Shown one piece after another: positions 9,777 through 21,098 of a stretch of 64,000 bases of DNA (the first letter of the stretch is position 1; the number at the start of each line of letters is the position of its first letter). Origin of the DNA: Thiorhodovibrio winogradskyi. Lineage in GTDB: Bacteria > Pseudomonadota > Gammaproteobacteria > Chromatiales > Chromatiaceae. The notes under the pieces were generated by a model. It was not told where the DNA came from. It was given only the letters and a program-made list of their open reading frames with translations, and did no database searches. The stretch is from positions 1,685,531 to 1,749,530 of the forward strand of contig NZ_CP121472.1 of NCBI RefSeq assembly GCF_036208045.1, read 5' to 3'. The translations under genes were made by a program, and so were the position numbers.

Positions 9777-11255
9777 ATGCAATACAGAGATTTACGAGAT
9801 TTTATCGAACAACTCGAGGTACGTGGCGAGCTTCAGCGGGTGCATATCCCGGTCGATCCTTATCTGGAAGTCACTGAAATCTGCGACCGCACCCTGCGCG
9901 CTGGTGGGCCGGCGCTCTTGTTTGAGCGACCCCGGGGGTCTGACATCCCATTGCTGGGTAATCTGTTTGGCACACCCAAGCGGGTCGCGCTCGGCATGGG
10001 TGAGGAGTCCACCGATGCGCTGCGTGAGATCGGCAAACTGCTGGCTTTTTTGAAAGAACCCGATCCACCCAAGGGCATGAAGGATGCCTGGCGCACCCTG
10101 CCGGTATTCAAGAAGGTGCTCGACATGGCGCCCAGGGTGCGCAAACAACCGCCTTGTCAGGAGGTGGTGCTAGAAGGCGCGGATGTTGATCTCGGATGCT
10201 TGCCGATTCAGCACTGCTGGCCGGAGGATGCAGCCCCCTTGATCACCTGGGGGCTGGTGGTCACGCGCGGGCCGAACAAATCACGGCAGAACCTCGGCAT
10301 CTACCGTATGCAGGTGCTCGATCGTAATAGTGTCATTATGCGCTGGTTGGCGCACCGTGGCGGCGCCCTGGACTATCGCGACTGGCAGCAGACGTATCCC
10401 GACGAGCCTTTTCCCGTTGCCGTCGCACTTGGGGCAGATCCGGCGACTATCCTGGGTGCCGTCACCCCTGTGCCCGACAGTCTTTCGGAATATGCCTTCG
10501 CTGGACTGCTGCGCGGCAGTCGCACCGAGCTGGCCGGCTGCCTGGGTTCGGATCTGCAGGTGCCGGCCAGCGCCGAAATTGTGCTTGAGGGGCATTTGCA
10601 TCCGCGGGATATGGCTGATGAAGGGCCTTTTGGCGACCATACCGGCTATTACAACGAGGTTGATCGCTTCCCGGTCTTTCGTATCGAGCGCGTCACCCAC
10701 CGCCGCGACCCCATTTACCATAGTACCTATACCGGTCGCCCGCCCGACGAGCCCGCGATTCTAGGCGTGGCGCTCAATGAGGTCTTCATCCCCCTGCTGC
10801 AGAAGCAGTTCCCGGAGATTGTTGACTTCTATCTGCCGCCCGAGGGCTGTTCTTACCGACTTGCGGTGGTGAGCATGAACAAGCAATATCCCGGGCATGC
10901 CAAGCGAGTGATGATGGGCGTCTGGTCTTTCCTTCGTCAGTTCATGTACACCAAGTTCGTGATCGTGGTCGATGCTGACGTCAACGCCCGCGATTGGAAG
11001 GATGTCATCTGGGCCATGACCACGCGCATGGACCCTGCGCGCGATACCCTGCTGATCGAAAACACTCCGATTGACTATCTGGATTTTGCTTCGCCCGTCT
11101 CGGGCCTCGGTTCCAAAATCGGAATGGACGCGACCAACAAATGGCCAGGCGAGACCAGCCGCGAATGGGGGCGGCCGATCCAAATGGACCAGAGCGTGCG
11201 AGCGCGAGTGGACGCGATCTGGGATCAGTTGGGGATTGATATTCCAGAACATTGA
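9777..11255 (+). CDS. ubiD: UbiD, prenylated-FMN 3-polyprenyl-4-hydroxybenzoate decarboxylase
   Basis: A 492-residue protein, the usual length of UbiD, which decarboxylates 3-octaprenyl-4-hydroxybenzoate in ubiquinone synthesis using prenyl-FMN made by UbiX. Seen: the N terminus [14 protein letters not shown], the block [16 protein letters not shown], the catalytic-region motif [11 protein letters not shown] and the C-terminal motif [10 protein letters not shown], all typical of the family. The start at ATG 9777 matches the family N terminus; an in-frame codon at 9720 would add 19 unconserved residues. It stands 59 bp after the GGDEF-EAL stop. Confidence 0.93.
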   Translation: MQYRDLRDFIEQLEVRGELQRVHIPVDPYLEVTEICDRTLRAGGPALLFERPRGSDIPLLGNLFGTPKRVALGMGEESTDALREIGKLLAFLKEPDPPKGMKDAWRTLPVFKKVLDMAPRVRKQPPCQEVVLEGADVDLGCLPIQHCWPEDAAPLITWGLVVTRGPNKSRQNLGIYRMQVLDRNSVIMRWLAHRGGALDYRDWQQTYPDEPFPVAVALGADPATILGAVTPVPDSLSEYAFAGLLRGSRTELAGCLGSDLQVPASAEIVLEGHLHPRDMADEGPFGDHTGYYNEVDRFPVFRIERVTHRRDPIYHSTYTGRPPDEPAILGVALNEVFIPLLQKQFPEIVDFYLPPEGCSYRLAVVSMNKQYPGHAKRVMMGVWSFLRQFMYTKFVIVVDADVNARDWKDVIWAMTTRMDPARDTLLIENTPIDYLDFASPVSGLGSKIGMDATNKWPGETSREWGRPIQMDQSVRARVDAIWDQLGIDIPEH

Positions 11256-11504
11256 AATCGCGCGCAATCCAGCCAACGTGAATTGCCCTCGTGATCCTGC
11301 AATCTAGAGATACTCCATGCCATCAGCCATGAAGACACCAGAAAATATCCGTTAATGCTCAATCTATCAGAGAGTTCGTGCGACCTCGATTGGATGGCCA
11401 GCAGGATTAAATCGATTGACGCATTTGCAATCCTGGGTGCGCTGGGTGCGTTTCTCGCTTCTGCCGGTCTGTATCCGTTGCGCCATTGATCGATTGTCAA
11501 CGAG

Positions 11505-11918
11505 TTACCCCCCTTGAATTTCAATCTTCGTTGGCTGTCCGTGCGGATCATAGATGACCCGGAACACGATGAAATCAGCGCTCGATATGAATCCCTCGAT
11601 CGGTGAGCCCACCAGATTCCAGATGCCAAGGGTCGCAATCGAGAGGATGCCATGGGTGAAGGAACGCACATTGGAGCCCTTTTTGCGCCGAACCTGATAG
11701 ATCTCCTCAAAGCTCCCATCCGGATGTTGCTTGTCGAGCAGGATCTGCCCGCCATACTCCAGCAGTCCCATAAAACAGCTTCGGGATTCACATCGCGCGA
11801 TCCTGCTCTCGGTCGCGCCCGCCTGCTTTGATGCCTGCTTGGCTGCTGGCCCGGTGCAGGCCGCTATTGTGGCTGTTAGTAGGGCCAGCACAAGCAGGAT
11901 CGAGCCAAGACGAATCAT
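11505..11918 (-). CDS. Small lipoprotein of unknown function
   Basis: A product of 137 residues if the ATG at 11918 is used; an upstream ATG at 11951 adds eleven residues before the signal peptide. The N terminus is a lipoprotein signal with lipobox TIAAC (Cys21). The mature part has a Cys pair (RCESRSC), a hydrophobic middle segment (SIATLGIWNLVGSP) and no domain I recognise. It probably sits in the outer or inner membrane. It is convergent with ubiD; the 249-bp gap 11256-11504 shows nothing recognisable. Confidence 0.6.
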   Translation of the reverse strand: MIRLGSILLVLALLTATIAACTGPAAKQASKQAGATESRIARCESRSCFMGLLEYGGQILLDKQHPDGSFEEIYQVRRKKGSNVRSFTHGILSIATLGIWNLVGSPIEGFISSADFIVFRVIYDPHGQPTKIEIQGG

Positions 11919-12087
11919 GCTAAAAATCGATCTGTGGGAAGGTGCGGCCATAGCTAAGTATCCGTGCTGTTGAGACTCAATGTGTGATTTATCGTGCGTC
12001 AGTGGTTAGTGGATAACAATAACCCGACCTAAAACCGACAACCAATTTGCGATTGGGATAGCTGCCAGTTAGACGATTGAGGGATAG

Positions 12088-12642
12088 TCATCGGTTTAAA
12101 ATACGAACGCCCGATGCAACTCGCTGCCCGACATACTGATGAATCACATTCATATATTCTCTTCCAAGCTGTGTTCTGCGCTTGGCAACAAACCGGATGA
12201 CCCCTAGTACTTTGACGATTATATCGTTGGTGACATCTTTCAAATCTTCGATGATTGATTGATCGACATAGCGAAAGCCATTTGTAATTAGCTTATTTTC
12301 TTGATCAAATGATTGATCTTGAAAATGGTATTTATCAATCAGCAACTCAATGATTTTGATTGCGTCACTATCTTTCAGTTTGCCATCGTGTTTAATATCA
12401 TATGCGCACAAAGCGCCTTCTATGGAATTGCTGTATGACGCAAGCTCCATGTTGTTATCCATTTCTATAATAGAATACGCGGGGACATCACTATATTTTC
12501 TTTTTGGTTTTTGATAAAAAATACATCCCACACAAGCCTCTTCCGTTCTTGTGTCTCCACAACATTGGCTGCAAATGAGGTTATCCACGATTAGACACTT
12601 TCTTTTGCCTTTCCTTGACTGACATATTGGACACTTTGCCAT
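12088..12642 (-). CDS. Zinc-ribbon protein of unknown function, AT-rich orphan
   Basis: A 184-residue protein starting MAKCPICQS with a tight cysteine cluster (CPIC, CSQCC, CVGC) in the first 41 residues that should bind zinc. The rest is hydrophilic, with no domain I recognise. The gene is clearly richer in A and T than everything around it, with long runs such as those near 12290-12350, which suggests recent acquisition. A ribosome-binding-like GGAGG lies just upstream of the start on the minus strand (gaggcaagATG context). No mobile-element gene is attached. Confidence 0.65.
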   Translation of the reverse strand: MAKCPICQSRKGKRKCLIVDNLICSQCCGDTRTEEACVGCIFYQKPKRKYSDVPAYSIIEMDNNMELASYSNSIEGALCAYDIKHDGKLKDSDAIKIIELLIDKYHFQDQSFDQENKLITNGFRYVDQSIIEDLKDVTNDIIVKVLGVIRFVAKRRTQLGREYMNVIHQYVGQRVASGVRILNR

Positions 12643-12806
12643 CTTGCCTCCTGAGATTGATTGTCTTGGTTGATCGAAAAAAGTTAGTGGCAGTAATCAG
12701 GGTATCAGGATAGCACCGGAAAAATGACGGGGCTATCAGCCAAGGTGAAGCTGGTTTGTCCACCAGCTGACCCTTGGGTAGGAACGGATTGCCGATTGCT
12801 GGCTGC

Positions 12807-13688
12807 TTAGTCCCGCGCTGGCAGATCCAGATAAGCGAGGCAGTCCGGCGGCAGTTCCTGCCGGCAGCGCTGGAGGATTCGCGCTTCCTGCTCCGGGTTG
12901 AGATGGATCTTGTGGTCGCCGGTTTCCCCTTTGCGGATGAAGCCGCCGGGTCGGAACATGGGGCTGCCGTCGGCGTTGCGACCGGCGAAGCGCTCACTGT
13001 GGGCCTTCATCCAGGCGAAAGAGGCGTAGTGCGCGGCATGTTCCAGGGTCTCTCGCGTCAGCGACCAGCCGAGGAAGCTTGCGATGCGTGCCATGGCGCC
13101 GGGAAGGTCGGCTTTGAGGTCGCTGTAGCGCAGCATCAGGAGATTGTCGCGCTCTCGCCGCGGCCACCAGCTTGCGACATTGCGGAACCAGGCACCGAAG
13201 GCGAGCCAGGTGTCGAGATGCGCATCGAGATTCGGCGGGCGCTCTAGTCCGTCTTGGGTTCGCGCGGTGTCCGAGATGTCCAGCAGGTGATGATAGAAGC
13301 TGACGCAGCAGTCGCGCGGGTCGCGCACTGTGAGGATGATGCGGGCGATCTCTCGCCCCGGCGTTTGCTCCCAGGTGCAGTGGGTCTTGAACAGGCGCGG
13401 ATCGGCGCGCTGGTGGAAATCCGCCAGCACCTCGCGCCAGGTGCGCGGCGGGCGCTGGCGTTCCAGCCAAGGGACAACCTGGTCGATGTCGTCAAAGTCC
13501 GTATTCCCGCCGGTGCGCAGCTGATGCAAGATCTGCTGCATCCAGGTGGTTCCGGCCTTGGGTGCCGTGGTGATGAGTACGTCTGTTGGCCGCGCGCGGA
13601 AGTGGGCGAGCACCCAGGGATCGTGCAGCGGATGCGGCTCGCCCCAGTGTGGAGCCGGGTGGTCGGTGAAAACCTCGGTCTCTTGCAT
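12807..13688 (-). CDS. PAPS-dependent sulfotransferase
   Basis: A 293-residue cytosolic-type sulfotransferase, which moves sulfate from PAPS to a hydroxyl or amine. Seen: the 5'-phosphosulfate loop PKAGTTW (residues 43-49), the 3'-phosphate motif RDPRDCCVSFYHH, and a C-terminal RKGETGDHK motif equivalent to the RKGxxGDWK signature of SULT enzymes. The length matches the family. The acceptor is unknown, and the neighbours (EamA exporter, zinc-ribbon protein) give no clue. Start ATG at 13688 is preceded by an AGGAGA-type site on the minus strand. Confidence 0.88.
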   Translation of the reverse strand: MQETEVFTDHPAPHWGEPHPLHDPWVLAHFRARPTDVLITTAPKAGTTWMQQILHQLRTGGNTDFDDIDQVVPWLERQRPPRTWREVLADFHQRADPRLFKTHCTWEQTPGREIARIILTVRDPRDCCVSFYHHLLDISDTARTQDGLERPPNLDAHLDTWLAFGAWFRNVASWWPRRERDNLLMLRYSDLKADLPGAMARIASFLGWSLTRETLEHAAHYASFAWMKAHSERFAGRNADGSPMFRPGGFIRKGETGDHKIHLNPEQEARILQRCRQELPPDCLAYLDLPARD

Positions 13689-13753
13689 GCTGGCGTTCTC
13701 CTGTAAAACTGGTATCTGATTTCAGCCGGCACAGATCCGTGTCCTGGTCTTTC

Positions 13754-14647
13754 TTAACTCACATCGGACGCCGGCTGTGGGGTACGTGAAAACAGGCTCA
13801 GCGCCGTTACTGTCATGAGGATCAGTGCCGCGCCCAACATCTGCGCAATCGCCAGACGTTCGTCCAACACCACCACGCCAAAGAGAGACGCGGTCACGGG
13901 TTCGACCATGGCGATGATGGATGCCACGGCGGGAGCTGTATGCTTGAGGCCAATAATGTAGAGCACAAAAGATAGGCCCGCGCCAAACACGCCCAGGGTG
14001 GCGAACAGCGGCCAGTCTGGTGTGTGTGGCACGGCAATAATCTGGTCGCTATCGCTCGGCCAAATCAGGATGGTGGCGAGGACGGCAAAGGCGATGGACA
14101 AAATCGCCTGCGGGCTGCCGTGCGGGCCAGCATATTTGAAGCCGAAAATGAACAGGGCGTAGGATAACCCGGCTAGCAGTCCAGCGCCGATTCCCAGCGG
14201 AGTGATGCCGCTGTTGTCGAGATCGTAAATCTGTGTCAGCAGCACGACGCCGAGCATGACCATGACGATCGCCGCCCACTTTAGCGCCGTGGGGCGCTCC
14301 AACCCCAGTGCGAAGGACACCAGATAAACAAAGACCGGTGCGCAGTACATCAAGGTCGCCGCTATCGCGACGCTGCCATGGGCGATGCTGACAAAATAAA
14401 AAGAGAAGTTTCCAGCCACGCCCAAGCCGGCAAGGGTGGACCAGAGCCACATTCGACGGCTTGCCAGACCGCTCCCGCCGGGGCGCAGCGCAAGCCAGAG
14501 GAGGACGCATAGCAGGCCAATCAGGCCGCGGTAGAAGGAAACGACGAAGGCATCCCAACCACTAGCCATCAGGATGCCGCCGATCCCGCCCGATAATCCC
14601 CAGAAAATCGCTGCCAGCAAGACAAAAGCGGTACTTGCGCCAAGCAT
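13754..14647 (-). CDS. EamA/DMT-family transporter
   Basis: A 297-residue membrane protein with ten hydrophobic helices arranged as two five-helix EamA repeats (second repeat from about residue 150). This family exports amino acids, metabolites or nucleotide sugars, and the substrate here cannot be inferred. It lies 65 bp upstream of the sulfotransferase start on the same strand, so the two may be co-transcribed. Confidence 0.82.
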   Translation of the reverse strand: MLGASTAFVLLAAIFWGLSGGIGGILMASGWDAFVVSFYRGLIGLLCVLLWLALRPGGSGLASRRMWLWSTLAGLGVAGNFSFYFVSIAHGSVAIAATLMYCAPVFVYLVSFALGLERPTALKWAAIVMVMLGVVLLTQIYDLDNSGITPLGIGAGLLAGLSYALFIFGFKYAGPHGSPQAILSIAFAVLATILIWPSDSDQIIAVPHTPDWPLFATLGVFGAGLSFVLYIIGLKHTAPAVASIIAMVEPVTASLFGVVVLDERLAIAQMLGAALILMTVTALSLFSRTPQPASDVS

Positions 14648-14665
14648 TCGAGAGTCCTTTGTCGT

Positions 14666-15251
14666 TTAGCGGTTTAAGAATGCCGGTTCGATTCTGCTCG
14701 GTAGACCGCCGGCATCGGTGGCGTAGAAGATCTCGAAATGGTGTTCCACGTCGGCCTGGGAATAGCGCAAGCTGCGTTGCACAAAGGTTTTTATGTCATC
14801 TTCGTGCTGTCCTTGGTCACCGGCGCGCAGAATGTCACCAAAGGCATCAGCACCGAAACGCTGTGCAATCCCGGTCAGCGCCCAGGTCGCATCGGCTTTG
14901 TTTTGGTCCGGACCCTCGATGATTTCCGCCAATAACGGGATGACGGCGCGATCATCGCCTGCGCGCGACAGAAACCCATACTTTTCGTAGTAGGTTATCT
15001 GATCTAAGAACAAGGCGATCAAGGTGTCAGCCGCGCGACGATCACCTAAGTCGATTAGCCCCCAAAGCGAGCCGACGAAGAGCGCTTCCTTAGGATGCGC
15101 GCGTTTGGAGGAAAAAGGACCAGAGCCGCTCCGCCGCATCCTGCGCGCCCAGGAGTCCAAACGCGATGCAGGCGAGACTTCGTCCATAATCGTCGAGCGC
15201 ATCCCAGCATTGGGTCAAGGCTTCACCCTTCGCGTGGCTTTTCTTCGACAT
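14666..15251 (-). pseudogene. HEAT-repeat-like gene split by a frameshift
   Basis: The N-terminal part (start MSKKSHAKG at 15251, ending at a TAA near 15090) and the C-terminal part (to 14666) lie in different frames that overlap at a run of five A at 15112-15116. Dropping one base there joins them into a continuous protein of about 195 residues (RLWSF then SSKRAHPKEALF). The protein is made of short paired helices with ADTLIALF- and AVIPLLAEI-like segments, as in HEAT repeats. Either the gene is broken or the run was miscalled. The function of the intact gene is unknown. Confidence 0.6.
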
Positions 15252-15961
15252 TGTTTTTTTCCAATCGGAGAAATCAGAGGAAAGCGGGTCGTTGGTTTGT
15301 TGGGTGGCTAGCGCCGTGATCAAGGCCAACGGCATCTTGAGCCGGTTTGTTCAACAAATAGAATAGGCTGAAGGATGCGATCCGCTAGTGTATGCTTAAT
15401 GGGGTTCCGGCGTCTTCCACTGCGACCAGTTGCAAGGGCTTCTTGCCCTGGAGCAAATCAAGCCAATGCAGAGTACTTTGCCGCGGCCGCGCGTCGCCAG
15501 TTGAAGGGGGCCGTCGAGCTTTGCCATGCCCAATCCTTCGCCGACCTACCAGGTTCAGCCGGTTGGTTGGATTCGCAAGCAGGATGGCCGCGTCCTCATC
15601 GACCTCTATGAGCAGTATCGTCTGGCGCTGCTTGGCGTCGACGAACTGGACAGTCTTTGGGTGCTCTATTGTTTCGACCGCAACGAAATGCCGAGGCAAT
15701 GCGCCATGCTGCAAGTGCAGCCGCGTGGAAATCCCGACAATCCCTCTGCGCGGTGTTTTCGCGACTCGCGCCCCGATGCGACTGAATCACATTGCAATGA
15801 GCCGGATCCGGGTGCTGGGTGTCGCAGGCAACCGCATTGAGATCGACGGGATCGATGCCTTTGACACCAGCTCGATGTTAGATCTGAAACCTGAGCCTGT
15901 GATCGTTGGCGGATGCGTCCTGAACCTATCCGCGGGTGTGCAGACGACTGCGCGGCATCAC

Positions 15962-18208
<2,247 letters not shown>

Positions 18209-18338
18209 GGAATTCTCGCGGCGGGGGAGGGCGTTTGGGTGCGGGCCTGTTCCCACCGAACATGGGGATTGATTGGGCGTGGGAATACCCGCTGCTGCCT
18301 GGTGAAATCGCCGGCTTGCCAATCTTGGCGCGACCAGA

Positions 18339-18458
18339 GTCGAGCCCGAGCTTGTCGGCGGCCTCCTGTCCGAAGGCACTGGTTCCCGGTTCATGGGTGT
18401 AGGCATGAACCTGAGGGGGAATACCAAGGCGCTTCAGGGTGTCAATCGCTGGGGTCAT
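18339..18458 (-). pseudogene. Truncated ybaK/ebsC (Cys-tRNA(Pro) deacylase) remnant
   Basis: About forty codons from [20 protein letters not shown] to ADKLGLD match the N terminus of YbaK-type editing deacylases. The frame then runs into unrelated low-complexity sequence and the start of the DUF255 gene. The catalytic core is missing, so this is a 5' stub left by a deletion. Confidence 0.6.
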
Positions 18459-18725
18459 GGCGTTGGCTAATTAGTTTACAGATGGATGAAACTGGCAATG
18501 ATGCCTGGAATCGGCGTTCTTTCCGGCGTTGGTCGAGGCGCATCTGAATTGATGTTGGTTGGTCTGGCGATCACTTGACCCTTACGCGCATTTTGATTAT
18601 CGTACTGCTTTCATTTTGATGGCTGTCTGACATGCCGACCAATACTTTTCCGCTTCCAAGTACGAATCCGCACTCTTTTCACCATCAAGGGGCCAATCGG
18701 CCCAATTCCCGCCCTGGTTCAACCC

Positions 18726-19301
18726 GTGGCTAGTAGGGGCGGCGCTAGACCCGGCGCCGGGCGCAAACCCGGCAGCAACTCCTATGGCGAGTCCACGGTC
18801 CCGGTGCGCATTCCCCGCTCCCAGGTTCCGACCATTCAGCACTGGCTCGAGACCCTGAAACGTCCAATGAACAGCCCATCCTTGCATCTGCCGGATCCCA
18901 AGGCTCCACCACAGAGCTGGCCGCTGTTCCAAGCCCGCATTCCCGCCGGCTTCCCGTCCCCGGCCGATGATGATCTCGATGACGCCATCGATCTGAACAC
19001 CCACCTGGTTCGCCATCCGGCGGCCACCTTCTTTCTGCGCGTGCAAGGCGAGTCCATGACCGGTGCCGGTATTCAGGACGGCGATCTGGTGATTGTCGAT
19101 CGGGCCGAGGAACCGCGCGCGGGTTCGGTGGTGGTGGCCGCCCTTGATGGCGAGTTGACGCTGAAGTTTCTCCAGCGCGATTCCAGTACCCAGCACGTCT
19201 GGCTGGAATCCGCGCATCCCGACTACCCCCCGCGCGCCATTACCGCCGAGACCGATCTGGTCATCTGGGGCGTGGTGACCCATGTGGTGCATGCCTTTTG
19301 A
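18726..19301 (+). CDS. umuD: UmuD-like S24 autoprotease, polymerase V subunit
   Basis: A 191-residue LexA/UmuD-fold protein. UmuD is cleaved with RecA help and then joins UmuC for error-prone repair. Seen: a probable self-cleavage site Ala74-Gly75 (IPAGF), catalytic Ser110 (QGESMTG) and Lys147 (ELTLKFL). The N-terminal 50 residues, with a [12 protein letters not shown] stretch, make it longer than E. coli UmuD (139 residues); such a tail is common in Gammaproteobacteria with this gene pair. Start GTG 18726 is the first codon giving this tail. The stop overlaps the start of umuC (TTGA), so the two are translationally coupled. I found no convincing LexA box upstream. The 267-bp gap 18459-18725 shows only a short GGGCC/GGCCC palindrome. 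Confidence 0.88.
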   Translation: MASRGGARPGAGRKPGSNSYGESTVPVRIPRSQVPTIQHWLETLKRPMNSPSLHLPDPKAPPQSWPLFQARIPAGFPSPADDDLDDAIDLNTHLVRHPAATFFLRVQGESMTGAGIQDGDLVIVDRAEEPRAGSVVVAALDGELTLKFLQRDSSTQHVWLESAHPDYPPRAITAETDLVIWGVVTHVVHAF

Positions 19302-20587
19302 GTCCCGCCAAACTCTTTGCCCTGGTCGACTGCAACAACTTCTACGTCTCCTGCGAACGCTTGTTTCAGCCCGCGCTCGAGGGCCGACCGGTGGTGGTCT
19401 TGTCCAACAACGACGGCTGCCTGGTCGCACGCAGCAACGAGGCCAAGGCACTCGGGCTGCCGATGGGCGCGCCCTATTTCCAGGTCGCCCGCACCCTGCG
19501 CCAGCATCAGGTCGCGGTGTTCTCCTCCAACTACGCGCTCTATGGCGATTTGTCGCGGCGGGTGATGCAGATCCTGGCCAGTGCCGCCCCGGCCAGCGAG
19601 GTCTACTCCATCGACGAATGCTTCCTGGACCTGACGGGCATCGCCACCGCCGACGCGCTGTCCCAGCAGCTGGTGCAACAGGTGCGAAGCTGGACCGGCA
19701 TCCCGGTTTCCGTCGGCCTGGCGCCGACCAAGACCCTGGCGAAACTGGCCAATCGCCTGGCCAAAAAAGGCCTGGGACAAGGTGGCGTGCTGGATTGGCG
19801 CGCATTGAGCGAACCGTCCGCCGTGCTGCAACGCACGGCGGTCGAAGACCTCTGGGGCATCAGCCAGCACTGGGGCCAGCGGCTGCGCGCACTGGGCATC
19901 ACCGATGCCCTGGCGCTGGCCCAGGCCCCAAGCGCCTGGTTGCAGGCGCACTTCGGCGTGGTCCTGGTCCGCCTTGGCCGTGAGCTACAGGGCTTCTCTT
20001 GCCTGACGCTTGAGACCCAGCCGCCAGCACGGAAGCAAATCATGGTGTCGCGCTCGTTCGGGCAGCCCGTCACCCAGTGGTCCGTCCTGCGCGCGGCCAT
20101 CACCCATTTTGCCAGCCGCGCCGGGGAGAAACTGCGCGCCCAGGGGCTGCTGGCCCAGGCGTTGACGGTGTTTCTGGAGACAAGTCCCGACGGCAAGCAC
20201 GGCGATCCGAAAGCGCGCCCTCCGCCCGAGTCACTGACCTTGAGTTTCTCGCCACCGACGGCGGACAGTGCCACGTTGGTGCGCGCTGCCTGCTGGGGCG
20301 CACAACAGCGGTTTCGTGATGGCAGCATCTACCGCAAAGCTGGGATCATGCTGCTCGACCTGATGCCCGCCGGCCAGGTTGTTCCGGGCCTGTTCGACGC
20401 ACCGGAACGGGCCGATCACGCGCGCCAGCGCATGCAAGCCCTGGATGCCGTCAATGCCCGCTTTGGGCGCGGCGCGCTGCGCTTCGCCGCCGAATTGGGC
20501 GGCGACACTTGGCGGCTGCGTGCCGAGCGACGCTCCTCGGCCTGTCCCACCGATTGGCAGGCGCTGCCCCGGGTGCGGGCCGGTTGA
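19298..20587 (+). CDS. umuC: UmuC, Y-family DNA polymerase V catalytic subunit
   Basis: A 429-residue Y-family polymerase of the usual UmuC length. Seen: the N-terminal metal site [15 protein letters not shown], the steric-gate region, the palm motif [10 protein letters not shown] with the catalytic Asp-Glu pair, the thumb motif (GISVG-like [20 protein letters not shown]) and the UmuC C-terminal domain. It starts at TTG 19298, overlapping the umuD stop by four bases. It would replicate past DNA lesions when activated by cleaved UmuD. Confidence 0.93.
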   Translation: MSPAKLFALVDCNNFYVSCERLFQPALEGRPVVVLSNNDGCLVARSNEAKALGLPMGAPYFQVARTLRQHQVAVFSSNYALYGDLSRRVMQILASAAPASEVYSIDECFLDLTGIATADALSQQLVQQVRSWTGIPVSVGLAPTKTLAKLANRLAKKGLGQGGVLDWRALSEPSAVLQRTAVEDLWGISQHWGQRLRALGITDALALAQAPSAWLQAHFGVVLVRLGRELQGFSCLTLETQPPARKQIMVSRSFGQPVTQWSVLRAAITHFASRAGEKLRAQGLLAQALTVFLETSPDGKHGDPKARPPPESLTLSFSPPTADSATLVRAACWGAQQRFRDGSIYRKAGIMLLDLMPAGQVVPGLFDAPERADHARQRMQALDAVNARFGRGALRFAAELGGDTWRLRAERRSSACPTDWQALPRVRAG

Positions 20588-20706
20588 AGAAGGGATCCAT
20601 CTTGATGCAGCCCATCAGAACGGCGGAGCGGAGCAGTTGTCGCGGGAACTTGTCGATGATCAGCGGGAATGGTCGGTAACACCCGAATCGACATGATGAT
20701 TTTTCC

Positions 20707-20741
20707 TTATCCACTATTGCTGTGGATAACCCTGTGGACAA
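20707..20741. promoter_or_regulatory. Cluster of three DnaA-box-like 9-mers
   Basis: The 511-bp gap 20588-21098 has no gene I can support. It contains TTATCCACT (20707-20715), TGTGGATAA (20721-20729, the exact complement of the TTATCCACA box) and TGTGGACAA (20733-20741, complement of TTGTCCACA) within 35 bp. About 75 bp further on, around 20816-20845, is a markedly AT-rich tract with T7 runs. This could be a DnaA-binding regulatory or titration site, or a remnant origin. None of the genes that normally flank a chromosomal origin is nearby. Confidence 0.4.
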
Positions 20742-21098
20742 AGCTGCCACATAGCCTCTAAACCCTTGTCCTGGTGCGCTTCGTTTTCGATTGGTCAGAA
20801 TTCTTACGGCCTGTAAGTCACTGTTTTTAATTTTTTTAATGCTTGTTCTAACAGGGTGTAAGTGGTTGAAAGTTTGAATTTGGCGCGGATTGTGTTTCCC
20901 TTGAGGGCTGTTCATAAGCGCCGGCCCTGTTGTCAAGTGCCAATGTGCGATCTGGCGCGATCTGTTCCCGCTTCGATCAGCGGCCCTCGGTACTAGGCGC
21001 TCCGGCCCATCATCCTCACCGAGATGACCAGGGCCTGCTGGCTGCCGCGAGCCGAGATGCGTCCGGCCAAAGACCGAGCGAAACCTTCAATTGTGTCA

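Noticed and set aside
18459-18725. LexA/SOS box in front of umuD
   Set aside because: Only partial CTGT and ACAG half-sites were found, with wrong spacing.
20588-21098. Chromosomal origin of replication
   Set aside because: DnaA-like boxes are present, but dnaA, dnaN, mnmG or parAB are not, and only three boxes are seen; kept only as a regulatory candidate.
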